The position numbers and the translations under genes were made by a program. 61,047 nucleotides of DNA from Actinomycetota bacterium (lineage in GTDB: Bacteria > Actinomycetota > Thermoleophilia > RBG-16-64-13): contig JAAYJE010000140.1 of assembly GCA_012523095.1 (NCBI GenBank), positions 1 to 61,047 on the forward strand, read 5' to 3'. Under the pieces are notes generated by a model that saw only the letters and a program-made list of their open reading frames with translations, did not search any database and was not told the origin of the DNA. Positions within the stretch are counted from its first letter, which is position 1. The number at the start of each line of letters is the position of its first letter. Of this stretch, positions 24,787 to 33,617 are shown piece after piece.

Positions 24787-27700
24787 TCACCACCGGACGC
24801 GCAGGGCTGGATCGCCCAGCAGATTGTACGTCCGCAGGAGCGGAGCGGTCAAACCCTGCTGCTTACCTGCCGACTGCGCGCGTCGGACGACATCGCCGAG
24901 AACGACGCTGTGAGACGGATCGAACAACCCCTCCGCGAACAGGGTGCCGAGCAATACCGAGTCGTCGTTGTCTTCCATAGTGGTCGGAGCGAACACTGCG
25001 ACCGCGCCTCCTGCCGCGGCCATCGTCAGAGCCTCGCCCAGACTATCGATCCCGGGCAGCGCATACTGGCCGACCACACAGGTGAGCAACGACAGGATGG
25101 GGAGATTCGGGCCGGTCCCGACGAGCGCCGGTACGTCGGTGTCGACCAGGAGACCTTCCGTAGCCAGTTGGTGGACACCCGCGTGTCCCGTGTAGTTGAC
25201 GAGCAATGCCCCGTTGGAGAAACCGCCGAACAGCAAGTTGCGGGCGTCGTCCACGCTGATTCCGTCGAGGTAGGCCTTGCTAATCGTGAGAGAAGGAGGC
25301 AGCACGGCCGCCAGGCGGTCGCTGTCCACGCTGAACGCGCCTCCGTTGTCGGAGTTGTCGGCGGCCAGCACGACCGTCTGGCGCCAGGAGCCGTCGGCGG
25401 CTTCATAGGCCTGGATCTTGGCCAGCACAGCATCGAGCTCAGCCTCCGTTTGCGCCGGTATCCGGCCGATGGCGCTCTCGGGTACGCCGTCCCCGCCGCT
25501 GATGTCGGCGAGCGCCACGTCAGAAGGCGCCAGCCCCAAGTTGGTGTCGACCATGAGTGGCGGGACGAGCGAGTCGCCAAACCCCCAGTAGTCCTTGTAG
25601 TCGTAGCTGCCCTCCCCGGCTAGGACGACGTACTGCGGGACAGGCTTCCACTTGGTCAGCGCGTACTTGAGGAAGTCCTGGATGGCCTTGGGGCTGCTCA
25701 GCCCATTGTTGAACTGGTCGTAGATCTCCGACGTGTCGACCACCGCGGTCTTCAGCCCCTGGCCGGCGCGATAGGCCGCCAGGCGTTGGGCCGCCGCCGA
25801 GAGCTCGGCGGTCGTGATGATGAGGTAATCGGCGCCCCGGCCGGCCCCCTTCAACGTGGGAGCAGTGGTGGCCACGAGCCCGTCGGGACGCAGCGCCCCT
25901 TCCTCGGTGGCCACGAGGTATCTGCGACCGGCACCGGCGTTGAAGGTCACGGAGGAAGACGCGGCGCCGAAGAGGGACGTCAAGACTATGGCCGGCTTCT
26001 GCGGATCCTTGAGGTCGAAGACCCACGCGTTCGAGCGGCTGAGACCGCCCACCTGGACGGATCCCGCCTTCGAAGCGCTGAATATCAACTGGTCGTCGAC
26101 GGCGTTCGCCGGGCGTTCGTAGGTAAGATCGATAGAGTCCAGGCCCCACACGCTGTACAGCACGCCGGGATCGCACAGAGCCACCACCTGGACTTGGTTA
26201 TCACCCGCTACCAGAACTCCCGCCGGGATCGGGAAACTCGCTTCCTTGCCGGTCGTGCCGGCCCACTGAGCCTCTCCCAGCAGGGTGCCGTTCAGCAGCA
26301 CCTGGACGTGATGCCGGTCGGTCTCCTCGGCGGTGTAGATGCCTTGGAGCGTGACGGCCAGTGTCTTGCCCGAGATGGCGTCCGGAGCGGTCACGGTCAC
26401 CGTTGCCGACCCGTTCTCAGCACTGCCGCCCGAGAGGTACTTCCAGAGCCAGAAATCGGCCGAAGGATCGTGGAAGACCGTGGCCGCCGGGAAATCGTTC
26501 TCCTCGAAGTGGGCGGTGTGCAGGTGCGTCGTCGCGAGATTGCGGCCGGGACCGGCCAAGCTGATCGCGGGTCTCATCATCGTGCCCAAGCCGAGCGTCA
26601 ACCAGTAGACGTTCTCGGCCGTGTAGATGCTGTCCACGGCCCGCCCGTAGAAGTACAGCCGCGACCCATCGAGGGTGGGCATGTACGCCACCGAGCCGCC
26701 CTGGTTGGTCAGTTTCATCGCCCCCAGGCCCATCTGGAGTCGGGCCCGCGCCTCCGAAATGCCCAAGGCCGAGGCGATGTCGGCCACATCCAGATAGTAC
26801 AGGCCGTCCTTGCTGATCTTGATCCGCATACGGTCCGTGCCGGTGGCTTCTCTTCTGAAGAGCCCGAGGAAGTCTTCCACCCGGGACTCGACCTGCTCCG
26901 CGGAGAAGAGGGGCACACGGGCCACAGTCGATCCTCTCGAGATCTGATTGTTGGCTTCGGCTTGGAGCAGAGGCCGCTGAGGCACTACATGGTATGGTCC
27001 GTATGTCCGGGTCTTCCCGGTGATCTCTATCTCGACCAGGCGGTACGTGGCGGCGGCGTAGGGCGCCGCCCCAGGATCCACCACGCTGTAGGAGCCACCG
27101 ATGGGAGATTCCAGCAGCGCCGGGATCAGCCCATCATTCACGGTGACCCAGCTGCCGTCTCCGTCGAGCCGCCTCTCCACGTTGAAGCCAATGGTGCCGG
27201 CCTCTACCAGGGTGTTCCAGGAGACCACGACGCCGCCGCCCGCGAGGTATGCGTCAAAACCGCCGACGACGGCCAGGGTCGGGTCGGTGATATAGAACCC
27301 CGCATCGATGGTATTGTCGATCTGGCCGCCCACAAGAGTGATGACCCCACTCATGCCTGTAACCGGGTCGGCATCGCTGTCGAGAGTGGTGTCGCCGCCC
27401 TGTCCCTGCGGGCTGATGGTGACGTTCTCTGGGGCCTTGAAATGCACCCTGTACGACCCGGGCAGCAGACCCATGAAGTCGTAGAGGCCATTCTCGGTGG
27501 TCACCGTCTGGATAGCCACCCCCTGGTCGGTGTAGACCTGCTCTCCGGCCATATCCAGAAGTGTCACGGTGATTCCCGCGATGCCTCCCTCTCCTGGGTC
27601 CTGCGTCCCCTTGGTCGTGCTGGTGTCGTGCCAGGCGCGGCCGCCGATCCGGGCGCGCAGGAAGGCCTTGTCGTTGACCGGGTTCGTGCAACCCAGCGCG

Positions 27701-30417
27701 TACGCGGAGCCACTGTTTACGATCGCGGCGGGGGGATCCTCCAGCACCCCCGGCTGTCCCGGGATCTCGTCCCGCAGATCGTTGAAGTCGTCGATGATGA
27801 CCCTGAAGGTGATGGTGTACGAGCCCCCGACCGGCAGAGTACCGATGTTCTTGCCGCCCTCGTCAAGCGGGAAGGGCGTAGCGGGATACGGGTCGTCGGA
27901 TATGGAAGCCGAGCCCGGCACGTAGGTAGCATCGTCGGGTATTTCGTCCTTGACGATAACGTCCGGCACAGGTATGCGGCTCACGTTGAACACGTTGATG
28001 GTGTACTCGATCACGTCCCCCGGGCCGATATAGCCGTCTCCATCGTTGTCCTGGTACAGAGAACTGTCTTTGCTGGCCTCGAACTCGGGCATGGGCGGCA
28101 CGGCGGTGCCGACATCCAAGCCGGGCTCCGACGCCGAAGCTGTCAGGGGATCCTGCCCCCATGCCGCCACTATCTTGACGTCCTTGTTGAGCGTGTAGAC
28201 CAGGATGCCGGTCTGAGCGTATTCGGACGTAGCCACCGGTTTGATGGCCACCCCGCTGCTGGCCCAGGCCGACCTGTTGTTCCGGCCCCAGCTTTCAGAC
28301 ATCGTATAGGACGACCCGGTGGCGGTGGCGGTGCTGCTGGCGGCATTGCCACTGGCTGTGGTTGTATCCCAGCTCCATGGCCATGAGCCTGGGGTGACGG
28401 TGTTGAACGCCTGCGCCCACCGCCGACTCTGGCCCGTGCCCGAATTGAAAGTGCCTGGAGAGCTGGCGCCGCTCCGTTCGGCTCCGGCCACATCGTATAC
28501 CCAGTCTCCCGCGGTCGTGCTCACCAGCACGCTCGCGGTGGTCCCATTTGTTCCGGAGGAGGACGCATACGGCCCCAGGGCCGAAATCAGTCCGTTCGAG
28601 ACATCCACTCCGCTGAACGTCGTCGCCCCGGCAGAGAAGGTGCGGGCGCCGGTCAGGTTGATGACCACCTGCGCCCTCCCCGTTTCAGGGTTCGCCAGCG
28701 CCCAAATCTCCGTGTGGGCACGAGCCCCTCCGCTGCCGGCCCCAGATGTCACGGAGCCCAACTTCGTCAGCAACACCCCCCCGTAGGTGACGCTGCCGAC
28801 GGAGGCCGCCGGACTCGGGTCATTGTTGATCGCCACCCCTACCAGCATCAGCCGGTTCTGCTCCGACCCTGTGGTGTGGTTGAAGCTCAGTGAACTCCTG
28901 GCCATCCCCGTCACCGCAGCCGAAGTAGTAGCGTCGTGAGCCAGGCTTAGGCTGGGAACGTAGATCTTCTGCTGCTCGAGTTCGCGGAGGCTGTAGGAAG
29001 CGTTGTAGCCGTTCGCCGGATCGGCGTCGTAGTCCACGTAGACGGTCTCCGCGTTGTCCCCGTTGCCCACGGTGGTTATCCAGACCGGGTTGCCGTTCTC
29101 GGTCGGATTGATAGATGAGTCGGGATCGCGTCCGATGCCCAAACCTACGAGAGCCTGGGTCGAGAGCCTATCGCTGGGGATGAGGGAGAAACCCCAATCC
29201 CACGCATCGTTGTCGCTCGGGTTCCGCCCGCTGCTGTTGGAGTCGGTGGTGGAGAAGGCGTAGAAGGGCTTGTTGACGTCGTCTGTGTAGAAGCGCGAGC
29301 CCGTGCCGGCGGGCAGCACCTGTTTCGCATAGGATCCCGCCTCGACCCTGATCGGATTGGTCGTCAGTCCGCCTCCCACCCGCCTCACGTAGTTGACATA
29401 GATGGCGCTGTCTCCTGGATTGAACAGCCATACGGTCGTGTCGCTCCCCGTCCACCCACCCATGCCACCGGTGCTGACGGTCGAGACCGGTGTGTAGTAG
29501 TCGTTCGACCAAGTGCCGGTGGGGATGAGCGCCGAGTCACGGCTCTCGTAGCCGGATCCGACGTCGCCTATGAAGATGTGCACCTGCACGGGATTGTCGG
29601 AGACCACGTGACCTCCCACATGGACTCCGGTCACATACTCAGTCTCACCCTCGGTCAGGGATACGGTGGATTCGAAGGTTCCGTCCCCGTTGGCATCGAT
29701 CTGGACCTGGGCTCCACCCTCCCCGGCCATGATGGTGAGAGCGGTGTACTCGAACATCGCCGCGACCTGCGGGTTAGTGTCCTTGATGTCCACACCCACC
29801 GGCGCCCGGTAGTCCGTGCCCCATCCGTTGGTGTCGTAGACCTCCACCGACCCCGCGTGCAGCGTCCCCGACCCGGCGGCCCAGCCGGAACGAGTGACAG
29901 CTATGGGCTTGGTAGCGGCTATCTTGTCTCTACCGTCAAAGTCGATCACAGACTGCAGGGTGGAGGGACTCGTGACCGCGACCGTGTTTCGTAGGATGAT
30001 CACCTGCCCCGCGTGGATGAGGTCGTCCGACGTCCCAGGTGTGGTGCCGTTGGCCGTGTTGCCGTCGCCCCAGATCTGGGTACCCGCAGGCCGGGTGGCG
30101 GCATCGTAGACTTTGTACGTATTGGTGATGTCGACGTCGTATCCGTCTTCCCACTGGTCGTAGTAGATGTGCGTGCCGTCGGCGATCGCCGTGATAGTGA
30201 TGTAACTGGTTATAGGGCTGACTGCGTCCCCGTTGATAGCCTTGAGCGCAGTCAGCAGCTCGTCTTCCGGGAAAGGCACGTAGAAGTACTGCACCGGCGC
30301 GGCCTGCGCGCTGGGCGTCAATCCGAGAGACACCAGGGCTGCAAAGATAAGCGCACATACAAGGGCGATGGCTCTCCTTCCGCTAGACGCCTTCGACGCC
30401 CTTGACGCGCTTTCCAT
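24787..30417 (-). CDS. giant secreted multidomain protein with C-terminal C25 (gingipain-type) peptidase
   Basis: 1876 residues. A signal peptide (cut near SAQA-AP, residue 39) leads into a ~440-residue beta-rich domain (FYVPFPEDELLTALKAINGD, IYYDQWEDGYD). An adhesion-type beta module follows (about 489-726, VTYGGVLLTKLGSV), then a DUF11 repeat (about 779-880), an SdrD-B-like repeat (about 924-1042, AWHDTSTTKGTQDPGEGGIA), an FnIII-like domain (about 1049-1152) and a C25 caspase-fold domain from about 1525. Catalytic His1745 (YTGHAG) and Cys1780 (LLTCVVGQY) are 35 apart, as in gingipains. It ends LLGDPALRVRW with no LPxTG, membrane anchor or T9SS tail. ATG 30417 follows GGAGGG. First gene of the RiPP operon. 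Confidence 0.9.
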   Translation of the reverse strand: MESASRASKASSGRRAIALVCALIFAALVSLGLTPSAQAAPVQYFYVPFPEDELLTALKAINGDAVSPITSYITITAIADGTHIYYDQWEDGYDVDITNTYKVYDAATRPAGTQIWGDGNTANGTTPGTSDDLIHAGQVIILRNTVAVTSPSTLQSVIDFDGRDKIAATKPIAVTRSGWAAGSGTLHAGSVEVYDTNGWGTDYRAPVGVDIKDTNPQVAAMFEYTALTIMAGEGGAQVQIDANGDGTFESTVSLTEGETEYVTGVHVGGHVVSDNPVQVHIFIGDVGSGYESRDSALIPTGTWSNDYYTPVSTVSTGGMGGWTGSDTTVWLFNPGDSAIYVNYVRRVGGGLTTNPIRVEAGSYAKQVLPAGTGSRFYTDDVNKPFYAFSTTDSNSSGRNPSDNDAWDWGFSLIPSDRLSTQALVGLGIGRDPDSSINPTENGNPVWITTVGNGDNAETVYVDYDADPANGYNASYSLRELEQQKIYVPSLSLAHDATTSAAVTGMARSSLSFNHTTGSEQNRLMLVGVAINNDPSPAASVGSVTYGGVLLTKLGSVTSGAGSGGARAHTEIWALANPETGRAQVVINLTGARTFSAGATTFSGVDVSNGLISALGPYASSSGTNGTTASVLVSTTAGDWVYDVAGAERSGASSPGTFNSGTGQSRRWAQAFNTVTPGSWPWSWDTTTASGNAASSTATATGSSYTMSESWGRNNRSAWASSGVAIKPVATSEYAQTGILVYTLNKDVKIVAAWGQDPLTASASEPGLDVGTAVPPMPEFEASKDSSLYQDNDGDGYIGPGDVIEYTINVFNVSRIPVPDVIVKDEIPDDATYVPGSASISDDPYPATPFPLDEGGKNIGTLPVGGSYTITFRVIIDDFNDLRDEIPGQPGVLEDPPAAIVNSGSAYALGCTNPVNDKAFLRARIGGRAWHDTSTTKGTQDPGEGGIAGITVTLLDMAGEQVYTDQGVAIQTVTTENGLYDFMGLLPGSYRVHFKAPENVTISPQGQGGDTTLDSDADPVTGMSGVITLVGGQIDNTIDAGFYITDPTLAVVGGFDAYLAGGGVVVSWNTLVEAGTIGFNVERRLDGDGSWVTVNDGLIPALLESPIGGSYSVVDPGAAPYAAATYRLVEIEITGKTRTYGPYHVVPQRPLLQAEANNQISRGSTVARVPLFSAEQVESRVEDFLGLFRREATGTDRMRIKISKDGLYYLDVADIASALGISEARARLQMGLGAMKLTNQGGSVAYMPTLDGSRLYFYGRAVDSIYTAENVYWLTLGLGTMMRPAISLAGPGRNLATTHLHTAHFEENDFPAATVFHDPSADFWLWKYLSGGSAENGSATVTVTAPDAISGKTLAVTLQGIYTAEETDRHHVQVLLNGTLLGEAQWAGTTGKEASFPIPAGVLVAGDNQVQVVALCDPGVLYSVWGLDSIDLTYERPANAVDDQLIFSASKAGSVQVGGLSRSNAWVFDLKDPQKPAIVLTSLFGAASSSVTFNAGAGRRYLVATEEGALRPDGLVATTAPTLKGAGRGADYLIITTAELSAAAQRLAAYRAGQGLKTAVVDTSEIYDQFNNGLSSPKAIQDFLKYALTKWKPVPQYVVLAGEGSYDYKDYWGFGDSLVPPLMVDTNLGLAPSDVALADISGGDGVPESAIGRIPAQTEAELDAVLAKIQAYEAADGSWRQTVVLAADNSDNGGAFSVDSDRLAAVLPPSLTISKAYLDGISVDDARNLLFGGFSNGALLVNYTGHAGVHQLATEGLLVDTDVPALVGTGPNLPILSLLTCVVGQYALPGIDSLGEALTMAAAGGAVAVFAPTTMEDNDDSVLLGTLFAEGLFDPSHSVVLGDVVRRAQSAGKQQGLTAPLLRTYNLLGDPALRVRW

Positions 30418-30471
30418 CTTCCCTCCCTCGGACGGGGCTCCACCCCGCGCAGATAACCGCAACCCCAAGCC

Positions 30472-30501
30472 ATACTAACCGACGAATCCACCAAATACCA
30501 A
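30472..30501 (-). promoter_or_regulatory. possible promoter of the C25-RiPP operon
   Basis: Minus-strand TTGGTA (30501-30496), 18 bases, TAGTAT (30477-30472), 54 bases upstream of the ATG at 30417. The leader it would make has a small GGGGT/GCCCC hairpin but no riboswitch I recognise. The remaining 288-base divergent region (30418-30705) shows no gene. Confidence 0.4.
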
Positions 30502-30705
30502 TAGTGCAGATATCGGCGGTTTCCTCCCGTTTCTTGAGCGTTCCGGCCCCGTATCTCGCGCGACCGGACCGGCCGGCGTGCCGGTACGAAGCAGCAGCCG
30601 GACTATGGCATCGCCTCTCGCGCTAAGGTAACCTTAGGAACGGACCGCTCGACCGCTCGGTCTTTGCAGTCCTGTGGCCTCCAGGACCGACCTCGAGGAG
30701 TCACC

Positions 30706-31269
30706 GTGTCGCTGAAAAAACCAGGAAATCAGGCCTTTTTCTCGCGAAGCGTGCCAATGAGATGGCTGCTCGCCACCGTGCTCTGCCTGCTGGTGATCAT
30801 GGCGATCGTCATCGTGGTCCTCGTTCTCGACAACCGCGGGGACGACAAGGCCCGCCGCGCCGAGGCGGCGGCCACCGCCACCACCACGGGCGCAACCTCG
30901 CCCTACGACCTCACCGAGCTCCCCGTTGGAGCAGACCGCGACGTCGTGGACGATGCCGCCTTCGTAAGCATCTTCACGCCGGACGATTCCGGCAGACTGA
31001 CCAGCTACGGCATCAGCTCTGGGCTGCCCACCGCGAAGCGGCTCATCGAAGCGGTCAAGAAAGCCGACAAGGTCGACCCTGACGACGCCGCGACCGCTCT
31101 GGGGGGCAGGGCCGCTGAGTCGACCATCACCTTCGTCCTACCCAACCGCGAGACCATCACTTTCGCTCTCTACCTCGATCAGGGCATGATCGCCCGCGGC
31201 GTCGAGGTCTGGAAGCCCGGCAGTGACTTCGTGGCCTTGGTCGGCACGGCCATATCCGGACCGGAGTAG
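30706..31269 (+). CDS. small membrane-anchored unknown upstream of MoxR
   Basis: A 187-residue protein with a basic N-terminus, one membrane helix (WLLATVLCLLVIMAIVIVVL) and an outer domain of ~130 residues beginning after an Ala/Thr linker. The domain (VSIFTPDDSGRLTSYGISSG and ITFVLPNRETITFALYLDQG) looks like a small alpha/beta or beta-sandwich fold, unnamed to me. The GTG start at 30706 has GAGGAG about 6 bases upstream. It lies 76 bases before the MoxR gene on the same strand and probably shares its transcript. Confidence 0.7.
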   Translation: MSLKKPGNQAFFSRSVPMRWLLATVLCLLVIMAIVIVVLVLDNRGDDKARRAEAAATATTTGATSPYDLTELPVGADRDVVDDAAFVSIFTPDDSGRLTSYGISSGLPTAKRLIEAVKKADKVDPDDAATALGGRAAESTITFVLPNRETITFALYLDQGMIARGVEVWKPGSDFVALVGTAISGPE

Positions 31270-31345
31270 CACCGGATCATCTCTGGGAGCCTCGAGACGG
31301 GTTTCGCACGTCTTAATGTCGACTACACCGCACCGGAGGGAGACC

Positions 31346-32347
31346 ATGCCCGATAGGATCAGCGGCCCTTTGGAGCCGACCACCGTTCTGCAAGACGACG
31401 AGATGCAGGAGGTGGCGCGCCGCGCCGGGAGTATCGCGTCCGGCATCGCGTCGGTGATCCTGGGCAAGGAGGAGGTCATCCGCGCCTGCGTGGTCGCACT
31501 CCTGGCCGGAGGGCACGTGATAGTGGAGGATTTCCCTGGGGTCGGTAAGACGCTCCTCGCCAAATCGCTCGCCAGATCCATCGACTGCCGTTTCGCCCGC
31601 ATCCAGTTCACACCCGACCTGCTGCCCAGCGACGTCACCGGGGTCAGCGTCTTCAATCAGAAGAGAGGCGAGTTCGAGTTCCGCCCCGGGCCGATCTTCG
31701 CCAACATCGTCCTTGCCGACGAGATCAACCGAGCATCTCCGAAGACCCAGTCGAGCCTGCTGGAGTGCATGGAAGAGCGCCAGGCCACTGTCGACAACGT
31801 CACTCACCTCATTGCTCCACCCTTCATGGTCATCGCCACCCAGAACCCCATCGAGTACGAGGGCACCTATCCACTCCCTGAGGCCCAGCTCGACCGTTTC
31901 ATGATGCGTCTCAGCCTGGGGTATCCCTCTCCGGAGGCGGAGGAAGACATAATCCACGAGCAGACCTCTCGCGACCCACTGGCCGAGCTGCGTCCCGTCC
32001 TCGACGGCGAAGACGTCCTCGTCATGACCCAAGCAGTGACTCGGGTCCGGGTGGCTCCGGCCTTGCGCCGCTACGTGGTCGACATCCTGACCGCCACCCG
32101 CGATCAACGTGACATCTATCTAGGCGCAAGCCCCCGGGCGGGCATCGCTCTGACCAGAGCCGCCAAGGCCCTCGCCCTGCTTCGAGGCCGCGATTTCGTG
32201 GTGCCCAAGGACGTCAAAGACCTTGTGGTGCGCTGCCTTGCCCACCGCATCATGCTCTCTCCCGACGCCAAGGTGCACGGCGTGAGCGCGGAAGCAGTGA
32301 TGGCGAAGGTGCTCGAAAACGTGCCGGTACCCCAAGGCGGCGGATAG
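31346..32347 (+). CDS. MoxR-family AAA+ ATPase
   Basis: A 333-residue MoxR ATPase, a chaperone-like AAA+ protein usually encoded with DUF58 and von Willebrand or transglutaminase partners and involved in maturing exported or membrane complexes. Walker A is FPGVGKT (residues 63-69), Walker B is NIVLADEINRASPKTQSSLL, and sensor 1 is FMVIATQNPIEYEGTYPLPE, all typical. GGAGGG lies 6 bases before ATG 31346; the open frame continues upstream but without a ribosome site. The DUF58 gene starts 3 bases after the stop. Confidence 0.95.
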   Translation: MPDRISGPLEPTTVLQDDEMQEVARRAGSIASGIASVILGKEEVIRACVVALLAGGHVIVEDFPGVGKTLLAKSLARSIDCRFARIQFTPDLLPSDVTGVSVFNQKRGEFEFRPGPIFANIVLADEINRASPKTQSSLLECMEERQATVDNVTHLIAPPFMVIATQNPIEYEGTYPLPEAQLDRFMMRLSLGYPSPEAEEDIIHEQTSRDPLAELRPVLDGEDVLVMTQAVTRVRVAPALRRYVVDILTATRDQRDIYLGASPRAGIALTRAAKALALLRGRDFVVPKDVKDLVVRCLAHRIMLSPDAKVHGVSAEAVMAKVLENVPVPQGGG

Positions 32348-32350
32348 GCC

Positions 32351-33610
32351 ATGCCCCGCCCCACAGGCCGCGGCTATGCGCTCATCGCCCTCGCCGTTGC
32401 CACCTATGTCGCCGGGCGGGTGGTCGGTACTTGGGAGCTCTATCTCATTGCTTTCGCGCTCCTGGTCGCGGTTGTACTCTCCTGGCTCCTCGTGATACTG
32501 ACCGGCCGCCGAATCCGGGTGAGTCGGAGCTTAAGCGTCGAAAGACCCGTGGCCGGAGACGAACCCGGATTCGTTCTTCTGGTCGAGAACGCCTCCTTAT
32601 TGCCTGGGCCACGGCTGGCGCTGCGGAGCTCCCTGGAGGATATGAGCGCCGGCCGGATCGAGGCGGAGCTGGAGAGTCTCGCTCCCCGAGGCTCGAAGAC
32701 ACTGACACGGCAGACCGGCAGGGTGAACAGAGGCGTCCATGCGCTTCCCGCCGTGGAAGCCCAGGTCGAAGACCCTCTGGGGGTTGCCACCGCCGTCCAC
32801 AAGGTGGGAGCGCCGTTGGTGGTGACGGTGCTGCCGCGCATCGAGTTCTTAGGATCCTGTGTGCTCTATCCCGACATCGGTCTGAAGCACGACTGGAGCG
32901 GACGGCGCGGCCTCCAATCCATAGGCGCCACCGAGTTCCGGGGCATACGGCCACATCAGCCTGGAGAGCCCCTCAGCCACATCGATTGGAAGAGCACCGC
33001 GAAGACGAGCGTCTTGATGCTGCGGGAGACGGAAGAACCGGCCGGCGCCGATGTCACCATACTGCTCGACGGCACTGCTTCGCGACTGGTGGGCGAAGCG
33101 CCCAACAGCAACTTCGAGCTGGCGGTACGGATAGCAGGCAGCATCGCGGATTTTGTGCTGAGATCCGGCCGTGGGATCCGCCTGGTGAGTCACGAGCGCA
33201 ACCGCCGTGAGACACGTCTTACGGCTGACGGCGGGGGGCGTCGCGCGCTGCTCCAGACCCTGGCTGAAGCACGGCCCGACGCGCCGGACCCGCTGGTCGG
33301 CAGCCTTCGCCGCCTGCGCAGCGACGGCCCCCGCCTACTGACCACCCACAGTGTCACCATAGTGAGCCTTTCACTGGACCAAGCGCTGACGAACACCATC
33401 ATGCAGCTCCACGACGACGGCGCGCACCCGGCCCTGATCTATGTGGACGGGGCTTCGTTCGCCGACGCGACGGCGGAGGTCGGGTCCACGCTGCTCCTTT
33501 CTCTCTCTTCGGCCAGGATACCCTGCCTGACTCTCGGCTCCGGCGACGATATTGTGCACACCCTCTCCCTGTGGCGCGCCGGGCATCGCGAAGAGACGGG
33601 GGCGAGGTGA
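32351..33610 (+). CDS. DUF58 protein
   Basis: A 419-residue protein with two N-terminal membrane helices (YALIALAVATYVAGRVVG; LIAFALLVAVVLSWLLVIL), a beta-rich middle region, and the DUF58 block FRGIRPHQPGEPLSHIDWKS with its DWKS motif, leading into a vWA-like domain (VTILLDGTASRL). DUF58 proteins partner MoxR ATPases, presumably as clients or adaptors. The MIDAS-like DGTAS is a weakened form of DxSxS. The stop lies 5-8 bases before the transglutaminase gene start. Confidence 0.93.
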   Translation: MPRPTGRGYALIALAVATYVAGRVVGTWELYLIAFALLVAVVLSWLLVILTGRRIRVSRSLSVERPVAGDEPGFVLLVENASLLPGPRLALRSSLEDMSAGRIEAELESLAPRGSKTLTRQTGRVNRGVHALPAVEAQVEDPLGVATAVHKVGAPLVVTVLPRIEFLGSCVLYPDIGLKHDWSGRRGLQSIGATEFRGIRPHQPGEPLSHIDWKSTAKTSVLMLRETEEPAGADVTILLDGTASRLVGEAPNSNFELAVRIAGSIADFVLRSGRGIRLVSHERNRRETRLTADGGGRRALLQTLAEARPDAPDPLVGSLRRLRSDGPRLLTTHSVTIVSLSLDQALTNTIMQLHDDGAHPALIYVDGASFADATAEVGSTLLLSLSSARIPCLTLGSGDDIVHTLSLWRAGHREETGAR

Positions 33611-33617
33611 CGATGTC

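Noticed and set aside
24787-24900. Type IX secretion tail or LPxTG anchor on the C25 protein
   Set aside because: The protein ends at LLGDPALRVRW right after the catalytic domain; neither signal is present.
24238-25623. 461-codon plus-strand open frame over the PqqD/radical SAM/C25 boundary
   Set aside because: It spans three real genes on the other strand and shows only compositional bias.
25786-28386. 866-codon open frame on the plus strand across the C25 protein
   Set aside because: Antisense to a gene with a clear signal peptide, domains and catalytic dyad; no motif or ribosome site of its own.
30418-30705. Riboswitch or small RNA in the divergent region before the C25 gene
   Set aside because: Only a small GGGGT/GCCCC hairpin and promoter-like hexamers are visible; no known riboswitch core.
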